This document shows, piece by piece, positions 8,292 to 16,377 of a stretch of DNA of 64,000 bases. The stretch is taken from NCBI RefSeq assembly GCF_014397785.1, contig NZ_VZQQ01000034.1, positions 1-64,000 of the forward strand, given 5' to 3'. The stretch comes from Paraburkholderia podalyriae. GTDB lineage: Bacteria; Pseudomonadota; Gammaproteobacteria; Burkholderiales; Burkholderiaceae. The translations under genes were made by a program, and so were the position numbers. Position 1 is the first letter of the stretch; each line of letters opens with the position of its first letter. Below the pieces are notes generated by a model. It was not told the DNA's origin. It saw only the letters and a list, made by a program, of their open reading frames with translations, and made no database searches.

Positions 8292-11081
8292 TCAGGCCGA
8301 CAACCCACCTAGCCTCACGAACAGGTGCTCCGGCCCGGAGTTGGTCAGATTGTTGCCCCGCACATACTGGATCGGCCTTGCCGGATCGAGCGCAATAGCG
8401 CCAATCTTGCGGGCCAGAGCCTTCGTCGCGATCAGCGTCTCCAGCTTGGCGAGCGGCGCGCCAAGGCATTTGTGCATGCCGTTGCCGAAACCCAGATGGC
8501 CGCTGGAATCGCGGTCGATGTCGAACGTCTCGCCTTCGGCGAACTTGCGGCTGTCGCGGTTCGCAGCCGACAGCAGCAAGCGCACCACCGCGCCCTTGGG
8601 CAGATCGACGCCCGCGATAGTGGTCGCCTCGGTGGTGATTCGGCTCACGCGCTGGACGGTACCGCGATAGCGCGCCACCTCCTCGACGAACCGGTCAGCG
8701 TCGGCGGGGTTTTCGCGGATACGTCCCAGGAGATCCGGCTGCTCGGCAAACATGCGAAAAGCGTTGGCGACAAGGATAGTCGTCGTGTCGTGCCCGGCGA
8801 TGAAGACGAACGCGCACAGCTCCTTCGCTTCCTTTTCCGAAAGCAGCCCGTCCTTCCACATGCGCGCGATATGTCCGCCGATCGACTGGCTGTCGGTGAG
8901 AGCGAGCCGCTCCAGTGCTTCCTTCAGGTAGGCGAAGAAAGCTTGCGCGCTCTGCTCGTCGGTGCCGGTCCCGGGCGCATTGCGGGCGAGGCGCCCGAAA
9001 TAGCTAAAGGTCTCGTCCGACCAGAACTTCATCTTTTCCTCATCCTCGTTCGGCACGTCGATCATCGTGGAGATGGTCGAGATGCTGAGCGGGATCGCGA
9101 AATCGTTGACGACATCACCGCCGCCTTTGGCAATCATCGCGTCGAGGAGGTCCTCCGCCCTTTGCGCGATCTGATCGATAAAGGGATCGAGCGCCAAGGG
9201 CAGGAAGGACGGCTGGACGACCTTGCGTAACCGCGAATGGTCGGGTGCATCGAACAGCGTCAGGAACGTCAGCGGTGGCGGGCTGACGACCTCGGAAGAA
9301 AACAGCTTCGGGTTGCGGATCGCCTGGTAGACATCGTCATAGCGCGACAGGAACCACACGTCCGAAGTCGACGACTGGCAACGCAGCACTGGCGCATGCT
9401 CCCGCATCCAGCGGTAGTGCTCGTAAGGATCGCCTTGCGAGCCGTCATCGACCACCTTGAATGGCTCCAACCCCTCGGGCCAGTCCAGTTCGTGTGAATA
9501 GGACGGAAGCGTGCTGCCCGTGAATGGGCAGACTTGCGGCGCGCTGTGCGGCACGGCAGACGGGAGAGCGGGGGCCGCCGCGGCCACGGGTGCCTGCTTG
9601 CCCATCGCCATGCGCTCCAGCGCCCGGCTCATCGTGGCCTTGGAATGGAGCGCATGCAGCCCGATCACGTCCCGCGCCGCGTTCAGGTCGCCCAGTTCGA
9701 AGGCGGCGACAATGTCCCGGTGCTGCTGAACGATATCGCCGACGATCTCGATCTGGTCGGTCAGCGCGCGAGCGATGTAGTCCTGCACGGCCAGTTGCCG
9801 GTAGAGCGCGATCAACTGTGCGTTCCCGGAAGCTTCGATCGTGAACATGTGGAAGGCGTGGTTCGCCTCGATGTAGCGCGGAACGTCCGTAAAGTGCCGC
9901 CCGCGCACGAACGGCGCCGTCGCCTCGGCGAGCTGGCGGAAGGTGATCAATTGCTCGCTCGACAGCCGGCCCATGGTCAGCTGAGCCGCCCCCAGTTCGA
10001 GAGCCATGCGCAGGTCGAAGGCTTCATCGACATCGACAGGAGCGATGCGCTCCTCGCCGGTCTGGACCACCAGGCCTGTACCGGCGAACTTCTCATAATA
10101 GAAATGGCGCGGCGTCAGCCCTTCGGACGACAGAAAATCGCGTACCGCATCGACCATCGGCGGCGGGCCGCAGAGGTAAACATCCGCATCGCCACCGTTG
10201 AGCTGGGAAGCGCTGATGTGGTGGGTCACATAGCCCTTGTTGGGATAGGCACTGTCGGGGCTGGAGACGGTGCAGGCATAGGTGAAGTTCGGCAGGCGCT
10301 GCGCATAGGTTTCGAGCCGGTCGATGCCAACCAGATCCTCATCGGTGTTCACACCAAGGATCATGTGGATCGGATACGGGCTGCCGCCGTCCTCGACGAT
10401 CTTGTCCAGCATCGAGAGGAACGGCGCGAGGCCCGTGCCACCCGCCAGAAACAGCACCGGCCGTTCAATGGCGCGCAGGTAGAAGCTTCCCATCGGGCCG
10501 CGAAACTCGATTGCGTCGCCTACTTTGGCGGTTTCGCTGAGCCAGGTCGACATCACCCCTTGACGCACATTGCGCACAAGAAAGGACACGTGCGGCTCGG
10601 ACGGCCCCGAGCTGAAGGAGTAGGACCGTGTCTGGTCGGTGCCGGGCACCTGGACGTTGACATACTGCCCAGGAAGAAAGCCGAGATCCGCGCGGTTCTC
10701 GAGCTCGACCGAAAAGGCGATCGTGGTGTCCGACGCTCGTTGGCAGGCGACGATCCGTCCCCTGTGGGAGGAGGGGCCGGTACCCGAGACATCGGAGTTC
10801 GTGGCGATCTGGATCACGCAGTCGGAACGTGGGCTCATCTGGCAGGTGAGAACCTTGCGGGCGCTCGCCTCCTCCGGGCTAAGCGCATCTTCCACGCAGT
10901 CGCCCAGAACGTACTCGCCGGACTCGCAGTCCGCCTTGCAGGTGCCACACACGCCATCACGGCAATCGAGTGGAATATTGATCTTCGCGCGAATGGCGGC
11001 GTCGGTGACGCGCTCGCCCTCCTCGCACTCGATGAAGCGGGTCACTTCGTCCTCAAAACGGAGGGCTATCTGATGGGCCAT
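8292..11081 (-). CDS. Triple fusion: BenC-type [2Fe-2S]/FAD/NAD reductase - FCD domain - cytochrome P450
   Basis: A 929-aa single open frame. Residues 1-95: plant-type ferredoxin with Cys 40, 45, 48 and 80. Residues 105-330: ferredoxin-reductase module with the FAD motif RSYS at 152 and NAD site GGTGLAP at 214. Residues 351-490: an all-helical domain matching the FCD ligand-binding domain of GntR regulators, with candidate metal ligands His 408/411, 454 and 476/479. An Ala/Pro linker (about 495-515) leads to a P450 with AGHDTT at 762, ExxR at 801-804 and heme Cys 872 in FGNGMHKCLG. The ATG at 11081 has GAGGAG 8 nt upstream. The protein should be a self-sufficient NADH-driven monooxygenase. 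The FCD insertion has no obvious role in catalysis; it may sense substrate or act as a dimer linker. No frameshift or stop separates the parts. Confidence 0.85.
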   Translation of the reverse strand: MAHQIALRFEDEVTRFIECEEGERVTDAAIRAKINIPLDCRDGVCGTCKADCESGEYVLGDCVEDALSPEEASARKVLTCQMSPRSDCVIQIATNSDVSGTGPSSHRGRIVACQRASDTTIAFSVELENRADLGFLPGQYVNVQVPGTDQTRSYSFSSGPSEPHVSFLVRNVRQGVMSTWLSETAKVGDAIEFRGPMGSFYLRAIERPVLFLAGGTGLAPFLSMLDKIVEDGGSPYPIHMILGVNTDEDLVGIDRLETYAQRLPNFTYACTVSSPDSAYPNKGYVTHHISASQLNGGDADVYLCGPPPMVDAVRDFLSSEGLTPRHFYYEKFAGTGLVVQTGEERIAPVDVDEAFDLRMALELGAAQLTMGRLSSEQLITFRQLAEATAPFVRGRHFTDVPRYIEANHAFHMFTIEASGNAQLIALYRQLAVQDYIARALTDQIEIVGDIVQQHRDIVAAFELGDLNAARDVIGLHALHSKATMSRALERMAMGKQAPVAAAAPALPSAVPHSAPQVCPFTGSTLPSYSHELDWPEGLEPFKVVDDGSQGDPYEHYRWMREHAPVLRCQSSTSDVWFLSRYDDVYQAIRNPKLFSSEVVSPPPLTFLTLFDAPDHSRLRKVVQPSFLPLALDPFIDQIAQRAEDLLDAMIAKGGGDVVNDFAIPLSISTISTMIDVPNEDEEKMKFWSDETFSYFGRLARNAPGTGTDEQSAQAFFAYLKEALERLALTDSQSIGGHIARMWKDGLLSEKEAKELCAFVFIAGHDTTTILVANAFRMFAEQPDLLGRIRENPADADRFVEEVARYRGTVQRVSRITTEATTIAGVDLPKGAVVRLLLSAANRDSRKFAEGETFDIDRDSSGHLGFGNGMHKCLGAPLAKLETLIATKALARKIGAIALDPARPIQYVRGNNLTNSGPEHLFVRLGGLSA

Positions 11082-11200
11082 GGCGGTGTCTCCTCTAGAG
11101 CCGCCCGAACATACCGCTGCGCTGGCGGCTTGCTCGGGCGGGGTGGCGCGCAAGATGCCCTTGTTTCTCGCAAGCGCCCGGTGGATTTAATGACGCCAAT

Positions 11201-11455
11201 TTAGAGCCTGAGCCGCGTTCCCCTCAATGGACAGAGACGACGTTCACCCGGACAAAACGTGCATTGTGATGGATGCCGGATGACCGCAGTAATCTGGACC
11301 TCACCCCCTTCCGCGTCCAGAAAATACACGTCGACCACATTAAATGCGCTCCATTCGTACGGCAGATGCTGACCCAGCCGTCGCCATTCGAGCGGCGGCT
11401 GTGATTCAACGAGGAGGCGCAAATCATCGACCAGTATGGCGATGGAAGCTAACAT
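11201..11455 (-). CDS. Possible short protein, unrecognised
   Basis: An 84-aa frame starting MLASIAILVDDLRLL has a protein-like middle (EWSAFNVVDVYFLDAEGGEVQI) and a weak GAGG ribosome site. Its last 20 codons run through operator copy B (11225-11264), so the real C-terminus may have been replaced when the P450 module arrived. I recognise no family. It may be a chance frame. Confidence 0.25.
   Translation of the reverse strand: MLASIAILVDDLRLLVESQPPLEWRRLGQHLPYEWSAFNVVDVYFLDAEGGEVQITAVIRHPSQCTFCPGERRLCPLRGTRLRL
11225..11264 (-). promoter_or_regulatory. Shared 40-bp operator-like element, copy B (P450 fusion promoter)
   Basis: The blocks CAATGGACAGAGAC and GGACAAAACGTGCAT are separated by 11 bp, matching copy A at 7294-7333 in order, spacing and orientation to the controlled leftward gene. 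The GGACA direct repeats are 21 bp apart. It lies 144 bp upstream of the fusion gene start. The interval between 11082 and 11224 includes a CATTAAAT sequence on the minus strand that could be a -10 region. Confidence 0.7.
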
Positions 11456-11490
11456 CGCCACGCCTCGTTTACAACCACTTTGCGCAGACA

Positions 11491-11527
11491 ACAAAAATGC
11501 CGTTCAGTTGCTTAACTGAACGGCATT
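11491..11527 (-). terminator. Intrinsic terminator downstream of uspA-type gene
   Basis: A perfect 14-bp stem (11496-11509 pairs with 11514-11527; core GCCGTTCAGTT) with a GCTT loop is followed on the minus strand by TTTTTGT. It lies about 180 nt after the stop of the UspA gene, the nearest leftward gene. Confidence 0.85.
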
Positions 11528-11708
11528 AGGGCCTGGTCCGTGTCCGGAGAGGCTTATCAGATGAACGCGGCACCTCATCGCGTCATACTCAAAGAACGCC
11601 TCGCCGCATGGCATCGCCGGACTGACTGTGCCGTGCTCGAGATATGTGGTCGCAATCGCGCGGGCCGTGTGCGTGATTGGCCAGGTGCGGATTTTATGCC
11701 GATGGTGT

Positions 11709-12161
11709 TCAGTTCTCATGCCGCGATTTTTTCATCGTCGCCGGATCGCGCACGATGGTGACCGCGCACGGCGCGTAGGCGAGCACCTGGCGGGCGACCG
11801 AACCTATCAGCCAGCGATCGAACGGCGTATGTCCGCGATGCCCCACCACGAGATGGTCGATAGCTTGCCGCTCCGCGTACAGCACGATCTCCTTCGCCGG
11901 CGGGCCGACCACGAGATCGAACTCCACGGCCCCGATCGAAGCGGCGAGCTTCGCCTTGATGTCGTCGAGGATCGCGGTGGCATGGCGCACTTCCAGATCG
12001 ATCAGATTTTTTCGCTCAACTTCTATCGCGCCCCAGTCCGGCGTGCGCGCGACGACGAGTACATGCAAGTGCGCGTCGAAACGCTTCGCGAGATCGACCG
12101 CGAAAGCAACGGCATATTGCGCGGACGCCGACCCGTCATAACCTACCAGCACGTTCTGCAT
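11709..12161 (-). CDS. Universal stress protein, UspA family
   Basis: A 150-aa cytoplasmic USP domain of normal length. The N-terminal MQNVLVGYDGSASAQYA carries the conserved Asp, and the ATP-binding loop G-x2-G-x9-G-S is seen in VGHRGHTPFDRWLIGSVA near residue 107, ending with the strand CAVTIVR. These features suggest an ATP-binding (MJ0577-like) member that dimerises. It is a single-gene unit closed by the hairpin at 11491-11527, with AGGAGC upstream of the ATG. Probably a stress or growth-arrest responsive protein; the specific trigger is not visible. Confidence 0.88.
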   Translation of the reverse strand: MQNVLVGYDGSASAQYAVAFAVDLAKRFDAHLHVLVVARTPDWGAIEVERKNLIDLEVRHATAILDDIKAKLAASIGAVEFDLVVGPPAKEIVLYAERQAIDHLVVGHRGHTPFDRWLIGSVARQVLAYAPCAVTIVRDPATMKKSRHEN

Positions 12162-12317
12162 GATCTGCTCCTGTGCGGTTCAAACCGGGCCGTGACCTTG
12201 TCTGACGAAATGCATCGAGCCATTTGCGTGAACCGCGAGTGCTCCCCGATTTCACGGCGTCGGCGCGAAAGCATGCGAAATTGTCATGCGGACGACGTCG
12301 GCACCTGCGGTGTTGAG

Positions 12318-12503
12318 TCAGTTGTCGTCGCTTCTGGACGGGAGATGCTCGTGAGGCTCGGGCTCTGCCGCGTCTGCGTTAGGAAGGTCGTCTGGGGCCG
12401 GATTTTGCAGGCCCTTCGGATCGGGCTGGCGAGTCGTGCCGGCGGAAGTTTGCGCGGGGTCGAGAGAGGTGCCGGTCGGCTCAGCGGATGGATTGGAGGT
12501 CAT
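12318..12503 (-). CDS. Small disordered hydrophilic protein
   Basis: A 61-aa frame rich in Pro, Ser, Thr, Asp and Glu, without hydrophobic stretches (ends PHEHLPSRSDDN). AGGAG lies 6 nt before the ATG, which is the main support for it being real. No known domain. Small acidic low-complexity proteins of this kind are common near stress genes in Burkholderiaceae, but I cannot assign a role. Confidence 0.45.
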   Translation of the reverse strand: MTSNPSAEPTGTSLDPAQTSAGTTRQPDPKGLQNPAPDDLPNADAAEPEPHEHLPSRSDDN

Positions 12504-12811
12504 GATGTGCTCCTGCGCTGATGAATGCAGCTTCTACCATGATAATCCGCCTAGCCGATCTGAGTGATACGCGCTGCGCGGGCAAGACGCGGCATATTCA
12601 AGCCGCACCCGCCAGACATCTGGAAGGTAGCAAATTACATGAGGCAACAACCCCGGCCTGGTAACAAATAACCTGAGTCAATGCGTCACAAAGAGCCAAC
12701 CATCCGGCTCGGCTGGCGGTCGGCTGGCAGTGGCCCTATCCTCGCTTGGTCGGCGACGTCAATTGTTGAACGGTGCATCGACAAGAACAAAGCTCTCCGG
12801 GTAAATGGATT
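12504..12811. other. Intergenic stretch, promoter region of the small protein
   Basis: No gene is supported in these 308 bases. They hold the ribosome site of the leftward small protein; I see no convincing intrinsic terminator for the PilJ-like gene ending at 12812. Confidence 0.5.
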
Positions 12812-13564
12812 TCAACCCGTGTAACGGCTATGTAACCGTTGAATTCCGGCTCCGTCGATTCGCCCTCGACGAAGCGCTACCGCGCCGTCCCTGGCATCGA
12901 CACCTCTGCGTGCGCCGACGGCGCTTTGCACCAGGCTGTCCATTTCGCCGATCACATGCGCCAGTTCCCCCGTAATCACGGCGAATTCGCGTCCGAACTG
13001 CCCAGCGCGCGCGGCAGCAACGCGCGCATTCAGCGCGACGATGTTTGCACGCATGGAGATCGCTGCCAGTTCGTCGACGACGGCTAACTGACGCCGGCGC
13101 GCCGCCGTCTCGACACTCTGCATTTCGTCCTGATACGCCTGCGTAATGGCCTGCAGAAGATCCAGCAGCGGAGAGGCTTCGTCGGTGAGCCGGCCAACGG
13201 CTTCGTCGCGGAGTACACAAACCGGTTGGGGATTCCGTTCGAGCGCTTCGATGGCGTCCGCTGCGAGTCTCATGAAGCCACGAATGCGCTCATCGGCCCT
13301 CTGCGAGCCAAAATAGAGGGCGCGTAGCGCGTCCGAGAACGCGCCGGGTAAACGATCGTCGCCGTCGACTAGCTGGGCGTGCGCCTGCGCAAACGTCGCG
13401 AGGCACGTCCGTGCGACGGCAAGCGCAGCCGCTTCGCCACGGACGCTCAGCAGAACGTGCAGCACGATGCGCTGCGAGAGCATGCGCTGCCGGCCCGCGA
13501 GGTTGATGAGTTCACCAACGATTTCCCCCGATACCGTATCTGTAAGGTCCCGCTTGTTCATCAT
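12812..13564 (-). CDS. Soluble PilJ-domain / MCP-like signalling protein
   Basis: A 250-aa protein with no membrane segment. Residues 15-35 (GELINLAGRQRMLSQRI) match the helical motif of the PilJ/NarX-type sensor domain. Residues about 160-210 resemble the tip of an MCP cytoplasmic hairpin: ANIVALNARVAAARAGQFGREFAVITGELAHV compared with the usual NLLALNAAIEAARAGE.GRGFAVVA.EVR. The normal length of the MCP hairpin is not reached, so this is either a compact receptor or a shortened one. The last 40 residues are Arg/Gly-rich and unlike the family. It could couple to a CheA/CheW system, or be a relic. Confidence 0.6.
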   Translation of the reverse strand: MMNKRDLTDTVSGEIVGELINLAGRQRMLSQRIVLHVLLSVRGEAAALAVARTCLATFAQAHAQLVDGDDRLPGAFSDALRALYFGSQRADERIRGFMRLAADAIEALERNPQPVCVLRDEAVGRLTDEASPLLDLLQAITQAYQDEMQSVETAARRRQLAVVDELAAISMRANIVALNARVAAARAGQFGREFAVITGELAHVIGEMDSLVQSAVGARRGVDARDGAVALRRGRIDGAGIQRLHSRYTG

Positions 13565-13630
13565 GAGTAACGCACCCGATCCCGAGAATGGTCCGATATG
13601 CGAGGCGAAGCGTGGTGCCCCCTTCGGGCA

Positions 13631-13695
13631 AACAAAAAAGCGTCCCGAAGCGCACCGGACATGGAAACCATGCCCATAGTGTCACTTCGGGACGC
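13631..13695 (-). ncRNA. Structured RNA / complex terminator candidate
   Basis: Outer arms GCGTCCCGAAG (13640-13650) and CTTCGGGACGC (13685-13695) pair perfectly over 11 bp. Inside them is an 8-bp hairpin with a 3-nt loop (13657-13664 with 13668-13675). The inner stem has a G-U wobble on the minus strand but an A-C mismatch on the plus strand, which favours minus-strand RNA, and the outer stem is followed on that strand by six T. It may be the 3' end of a leftward small RNA; no leftward gene starts within 600 bp upstream. Confidence 0.5.
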
Positions 13696-14171
13696 CGTTG
13701 CCCCGCATGATCAACTCTACCCGCCGTTTTGTGCGGGGTCTTCGTTTGATTGGGCCACCGTTGGCCCGACACTTTCAAGAAAGCAATACATGTGCCATCA
13801 GCGCTCCGCGAGACTGCGCTCGGTGGCGACGAATAGTCAGGGCGCCCGCGCTCAAACGCCCGGCCCCTTTGACGTGCCCGATGCGCCTGCTGTTGGTGCA
13901 TCGCACCTATTTCGGGCACGCGGAGTAGATCAGCGAAAACAGTAGGGAGGCGTTGACGGTTCGTCATCCAACCAACCGGTGTCTCGATCGATTGCAGGCG
14001 GCCCCACGGCCTGAATGAACCTTTGCGATCATGCTTCGAGCGATGGTATCCGACGCTCGGGGCCAACAATAGCGATCGCCATACCGCCGCGTAGTGCCCC
14101 TGCTTTGGCGCGGTCTCCTATTCGAACTCCGCGATCCGCAGGCCAATTTCCCAATGGCTTCATATCAATTC
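13696..14171. other. Intergenic region with further stem-loops
   Basis: No gene is supported. A second nested structure has outer arms CGTGCCCGA (13873-13881) and TCGGGCACG (13912-13920) around a GGTGC-ATC-GCACC hairpin (13895-13907). Another stem CCCGC/GCGGG lies near 13729-13746. Together with 13631-13695 these could form one leftward non-coding transcript. Confidence 0.4.
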
Positions 14172-14190
14172 CGTTATACAACACATAACG
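14172..14190. promoter_or_regulatory. Palindromic operator candidate upstream of BMP gene
   Basis: The sequence is CGTTAT, 7 bases, ATAACG: a perfect 6+6 inverted repeat 112 bp before the BMP start. The size and AT-rich arms fit a dimeric repressor site. The regulator is not in the immediate neighbourhood. Confidence 0.45.
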
Positions 14191-14302
14191 AATCAAAATT
14201 TCGGCCTTGATATTGACTCACCACCATCATCGCTGACGCGACGCAGCCAGTCGTCCGCCGACTGGCGTCGTCTCCTTCCAGTTCCCCATCTTCGGAGACT
14301 CC

Positions 14303-15415
14303 ATGAGAACAAACTTCGCTCGCGCGGCGGTGCGCTCACTGCGCCCTGCGGTTACGCTTTTAGCCGCGCTTGGCATCTATGTCGCGTTGAGCCCCGCTGC
14401 CGCCGCCGCGGTGCCGATGGGCGTCGCGTTCGTCTACCTCGGCAACCCCGGTGACGCTGGCTGGACCTACGCACACGAACAGGGTGTGAAGGCGATCGAA
14501 GCGAGGTTCGGTGACAAGATCAAGGTCACGCGCGTCGAGAACGTACCCGAATCCGCTGACTCGGAGCGCGTGTTTCGCGACCTCGCGAACAAGGGCAACA
14601 AGATTATCGTGGGCTCGAGCTTCGGATTCCAGGACTTCGAACTGAAGACTGCAAAGGATTATCCCGCCGTCGTCTTCGAGCATGCGACCGGATACAAGAA
14701 GGCCACGAACTTTGCGACCTATGACGTGCGCACGTACCAGAGCGCCTATCTGGCTGGGCTCGTCGGCGGCTATACGACGAAGACGAATACGCTCGGCTTC
14801 GTCGCCTCGGTGCCGGTCCCGGAAGTGGTACGCAACATCAACGCCTTCACAATGGGTGCGCGTTCGATCAATCCGAATGCGAAGGTAAAGGTCATATGGA
14901 TCAATAGCTGGTTCGATCCAGGCAAGGAGAAACAGGCGGCCGAAACGCTGATTGGCCAGGGAGCCGACGTGCTGATCCAGAACACCGATTCGACGGCGAC
15001 AATGCAGACTGCCGAGCAGAAGAAAGTGCACGCGTTCGGCTGGGACTCGGACATGAAGAAGTTCGGCCCGAATGCCCAATTGGGCGCATGCGTGAGCTAC
15101 TGGGGCGTCTACTACTCTCACCTGGTCGAACAGGTGCAATCCGGCACGTGGACCAACGCGCCGACGTGGTGGGGTCTCAAGGAAAAAGCAATCGACCTCG
15201 CTGACATCAACACTGCAGCCGTATCGCCTGCCGCGCAAAAGGCGCTGGTGCAAAAGCGCGACGACATTATCGCTGGCAGATTCGATCCGTTCTCCGGACC
15301 GATCAAGGATCAGAATGGCGCGATCAAGGTGGCAGCCGGCACGTCGCTGCCCGACGCCGAATTGCTGCGGCTCAACTGGTTCGTGCAGGGGGTCGATGGC
15401 ACGTTACCGAAGTAA
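14303..15415 (+). CDS. BMP-family periplasmic binding protein (PnrA/Med-like)
   Basis: A 370-aa exported protein. Residues 1-37 form a signal peptide ending in an AAAAA cleavage region; there is no lipobox Cys. The mature part starts PMGVAFVYLGNPGDAGWTYAHEQG, the BMP family hallmark, and contains VGSSFGFQDF, TYQSAYLAGLVGG and IQNTDSTATMQ, which line the nucleoside pocket in PnrA relatives. Such proteins deliver purine nucleosides or related ligands to ABC importers. A GGAGAC site lies about 7 nt before the ATG. No ATPase or permease lies alongside, so it is an orphan or works with a distant transporter. A perfect palindrome at 14172 suggests its own regulation. Confidence 0.82.
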   Translation: MRTNFARAAVRSLRPAVTLLAALGIYVALSPAAAAAVPMGVAFVYLGNPGDAGWTYAHEQGVKAIEARFGDKIKVTRVENVPESADSERVFRDLANKGNKIIVGSSFGFQDFELKTAKDYPAVVFEHATGYKKATNFATYDVRTYQSAYLAGLVGGYTTKTNTLGFVASVPVPEVVRNINAFTMGARSINPNAKVKVIWINSWFDPGKEKQAAETLIGQGADVLIQNTDSTATMQTAEQKKVHAFGWDSDMKKFGPNAQLGACVSYWGVYYSHLVEQVQSGTWTNAPTWWGLKEKAIDLADINTAAVSPAAQKALVQKRDDIIAGRFDPFSGPIKDQNGAIKVAAGTSLPDAELLRLNWFVQGVDGTLPK

Positions 15416-15547
15416 CTCAGCCAACGTGGAGGGTCGCCGAAATAGGTGGTGGTGGTAGCCGGGCGTGCAGTCATGGGCGGAATGCGTAGGTACGAGCATG
15501 GCCGAACAGCGGGTTCTTGATCCAGGCTTCCGGCCGACGGTCCAGTG

Positions 15548-15823
15548 TTAGTGGAAATCCATGCGCAGCCCGAGTATGGCTTCCACTTGTTTCAAGGTCC
15601 CGTCGCGGCGCCATTGAAGGCATTTTATGTAGCAGGTCTGAGCAGGAGGCATGTCAGGCGGCAAACAGTTCCATGTCTTTTGCTCGGTCAAGACCCAAAG
15701 TATCGCGTTCAATATTTCGCGCGGATGCCTGCGTTTCTTTCCAAAACGCCTTGCTTCATCGAACCGGAAGAGGTCGACGATACGCGCCCAGTCCGCGTCG
15801 CTCAGTGGTATAAATGCGGACAT
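15548..15823 (-). pseudogene. IS5-type transposase N-terminal fragment (DUF4096)
   Basis: A 91-aa frame starting MSAFIPLSDADWARIVDLF with HPREILNAILWVLTEQKTWNCLPP and YIKCLQWRRDGTL. This is the helix-turn-helix N-terminal part of IS5/IS4-like transposases. The catalytic DDE domain is absent, and no terminal inverted repeats are evident. It is either an insertion-sequence remnant or a domesticated DNA-binding domain; stand-alone proteins like this occur in Burkholderiaceae. Confidence 0.6.
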
Positions 15824-15832
15824 ACTATGCAC

Positions 15833-16377
15833 CCATCTTTTCTGCCGCGGGCTGCAATTCCCTTCCGTCAGATCTTGATCGCATCATCCGGATCATTTTT
15901 CCGAATCGCGTGCGTTCAATGGACGACGCCAAAGAGCACACGCGCCCTCTCTTCAGGTGTCAATCTGTCAGCCGCAATCGGCATCGTTGAAAAAAAGCAG
16001 CGCATCCGGGGCTTTCCGCCGTCTGCGGCCACGCACCTGGAGCGATACACAGTTAGCAAGCGAGCCGTGCTGCGGGTGTGTCATGGCCACTTTCCGACGG
16101 CTGCGCGCAAAGAACCAAGTTCCACCATTGCCGCTGCCGCTTGTTGAAGACATCGTAGGCAGCCGTGGATCCGACTTCCATCGGTGTCGACGGATTGTGT
16201 CATCGGAAATGGCTGATTCGCGTGTCAGGATTTCCTTCTGGGTTAAACGAGGCGCTTCGGCTTGTTCGTTGATTTTTCGTCGAGTCATCCGCGTCGCACG
16301 CGTATCTCCTCGATCCCGTTGTCACGACGAATTTGTGCTTCGCGAAACACCGCCTGCGCCTGACGCTTGCTCGCTTT
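15833..16377. other. Intergenic stretch between transposase fragment and protease gene
   Basis: A leftward 106-aa frame (15968-16288) starts MTRRKINEQAEAPRLTQKEI and could hold a helix-turn-helix (ESAISDDTIRRHRW), but its second half looks random and I do not call it a gene. Nothing else is recognisable. Confidence 0.35.

Noticed and set aside
9534..11204. 556-codon open frame opposite the P450 fusion
   Set aside because: Antisense shadow of a gene with clear reductase and P450 motifs; composition is not protein-like.
11504..11719. Short leftward frame after the UspA gene
   Set aside because: It ends inside a strong intrinsic terminator and overlaps the UspA stop; composition is not convincing.
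13512..14069. Leftward 185-codon frame across the stem-loop region
   Set aside because: It runs through the structured repeats and overlaps the start of the PilJ-like gene; no ribosome site or domain. The structures suggest RNA instead.
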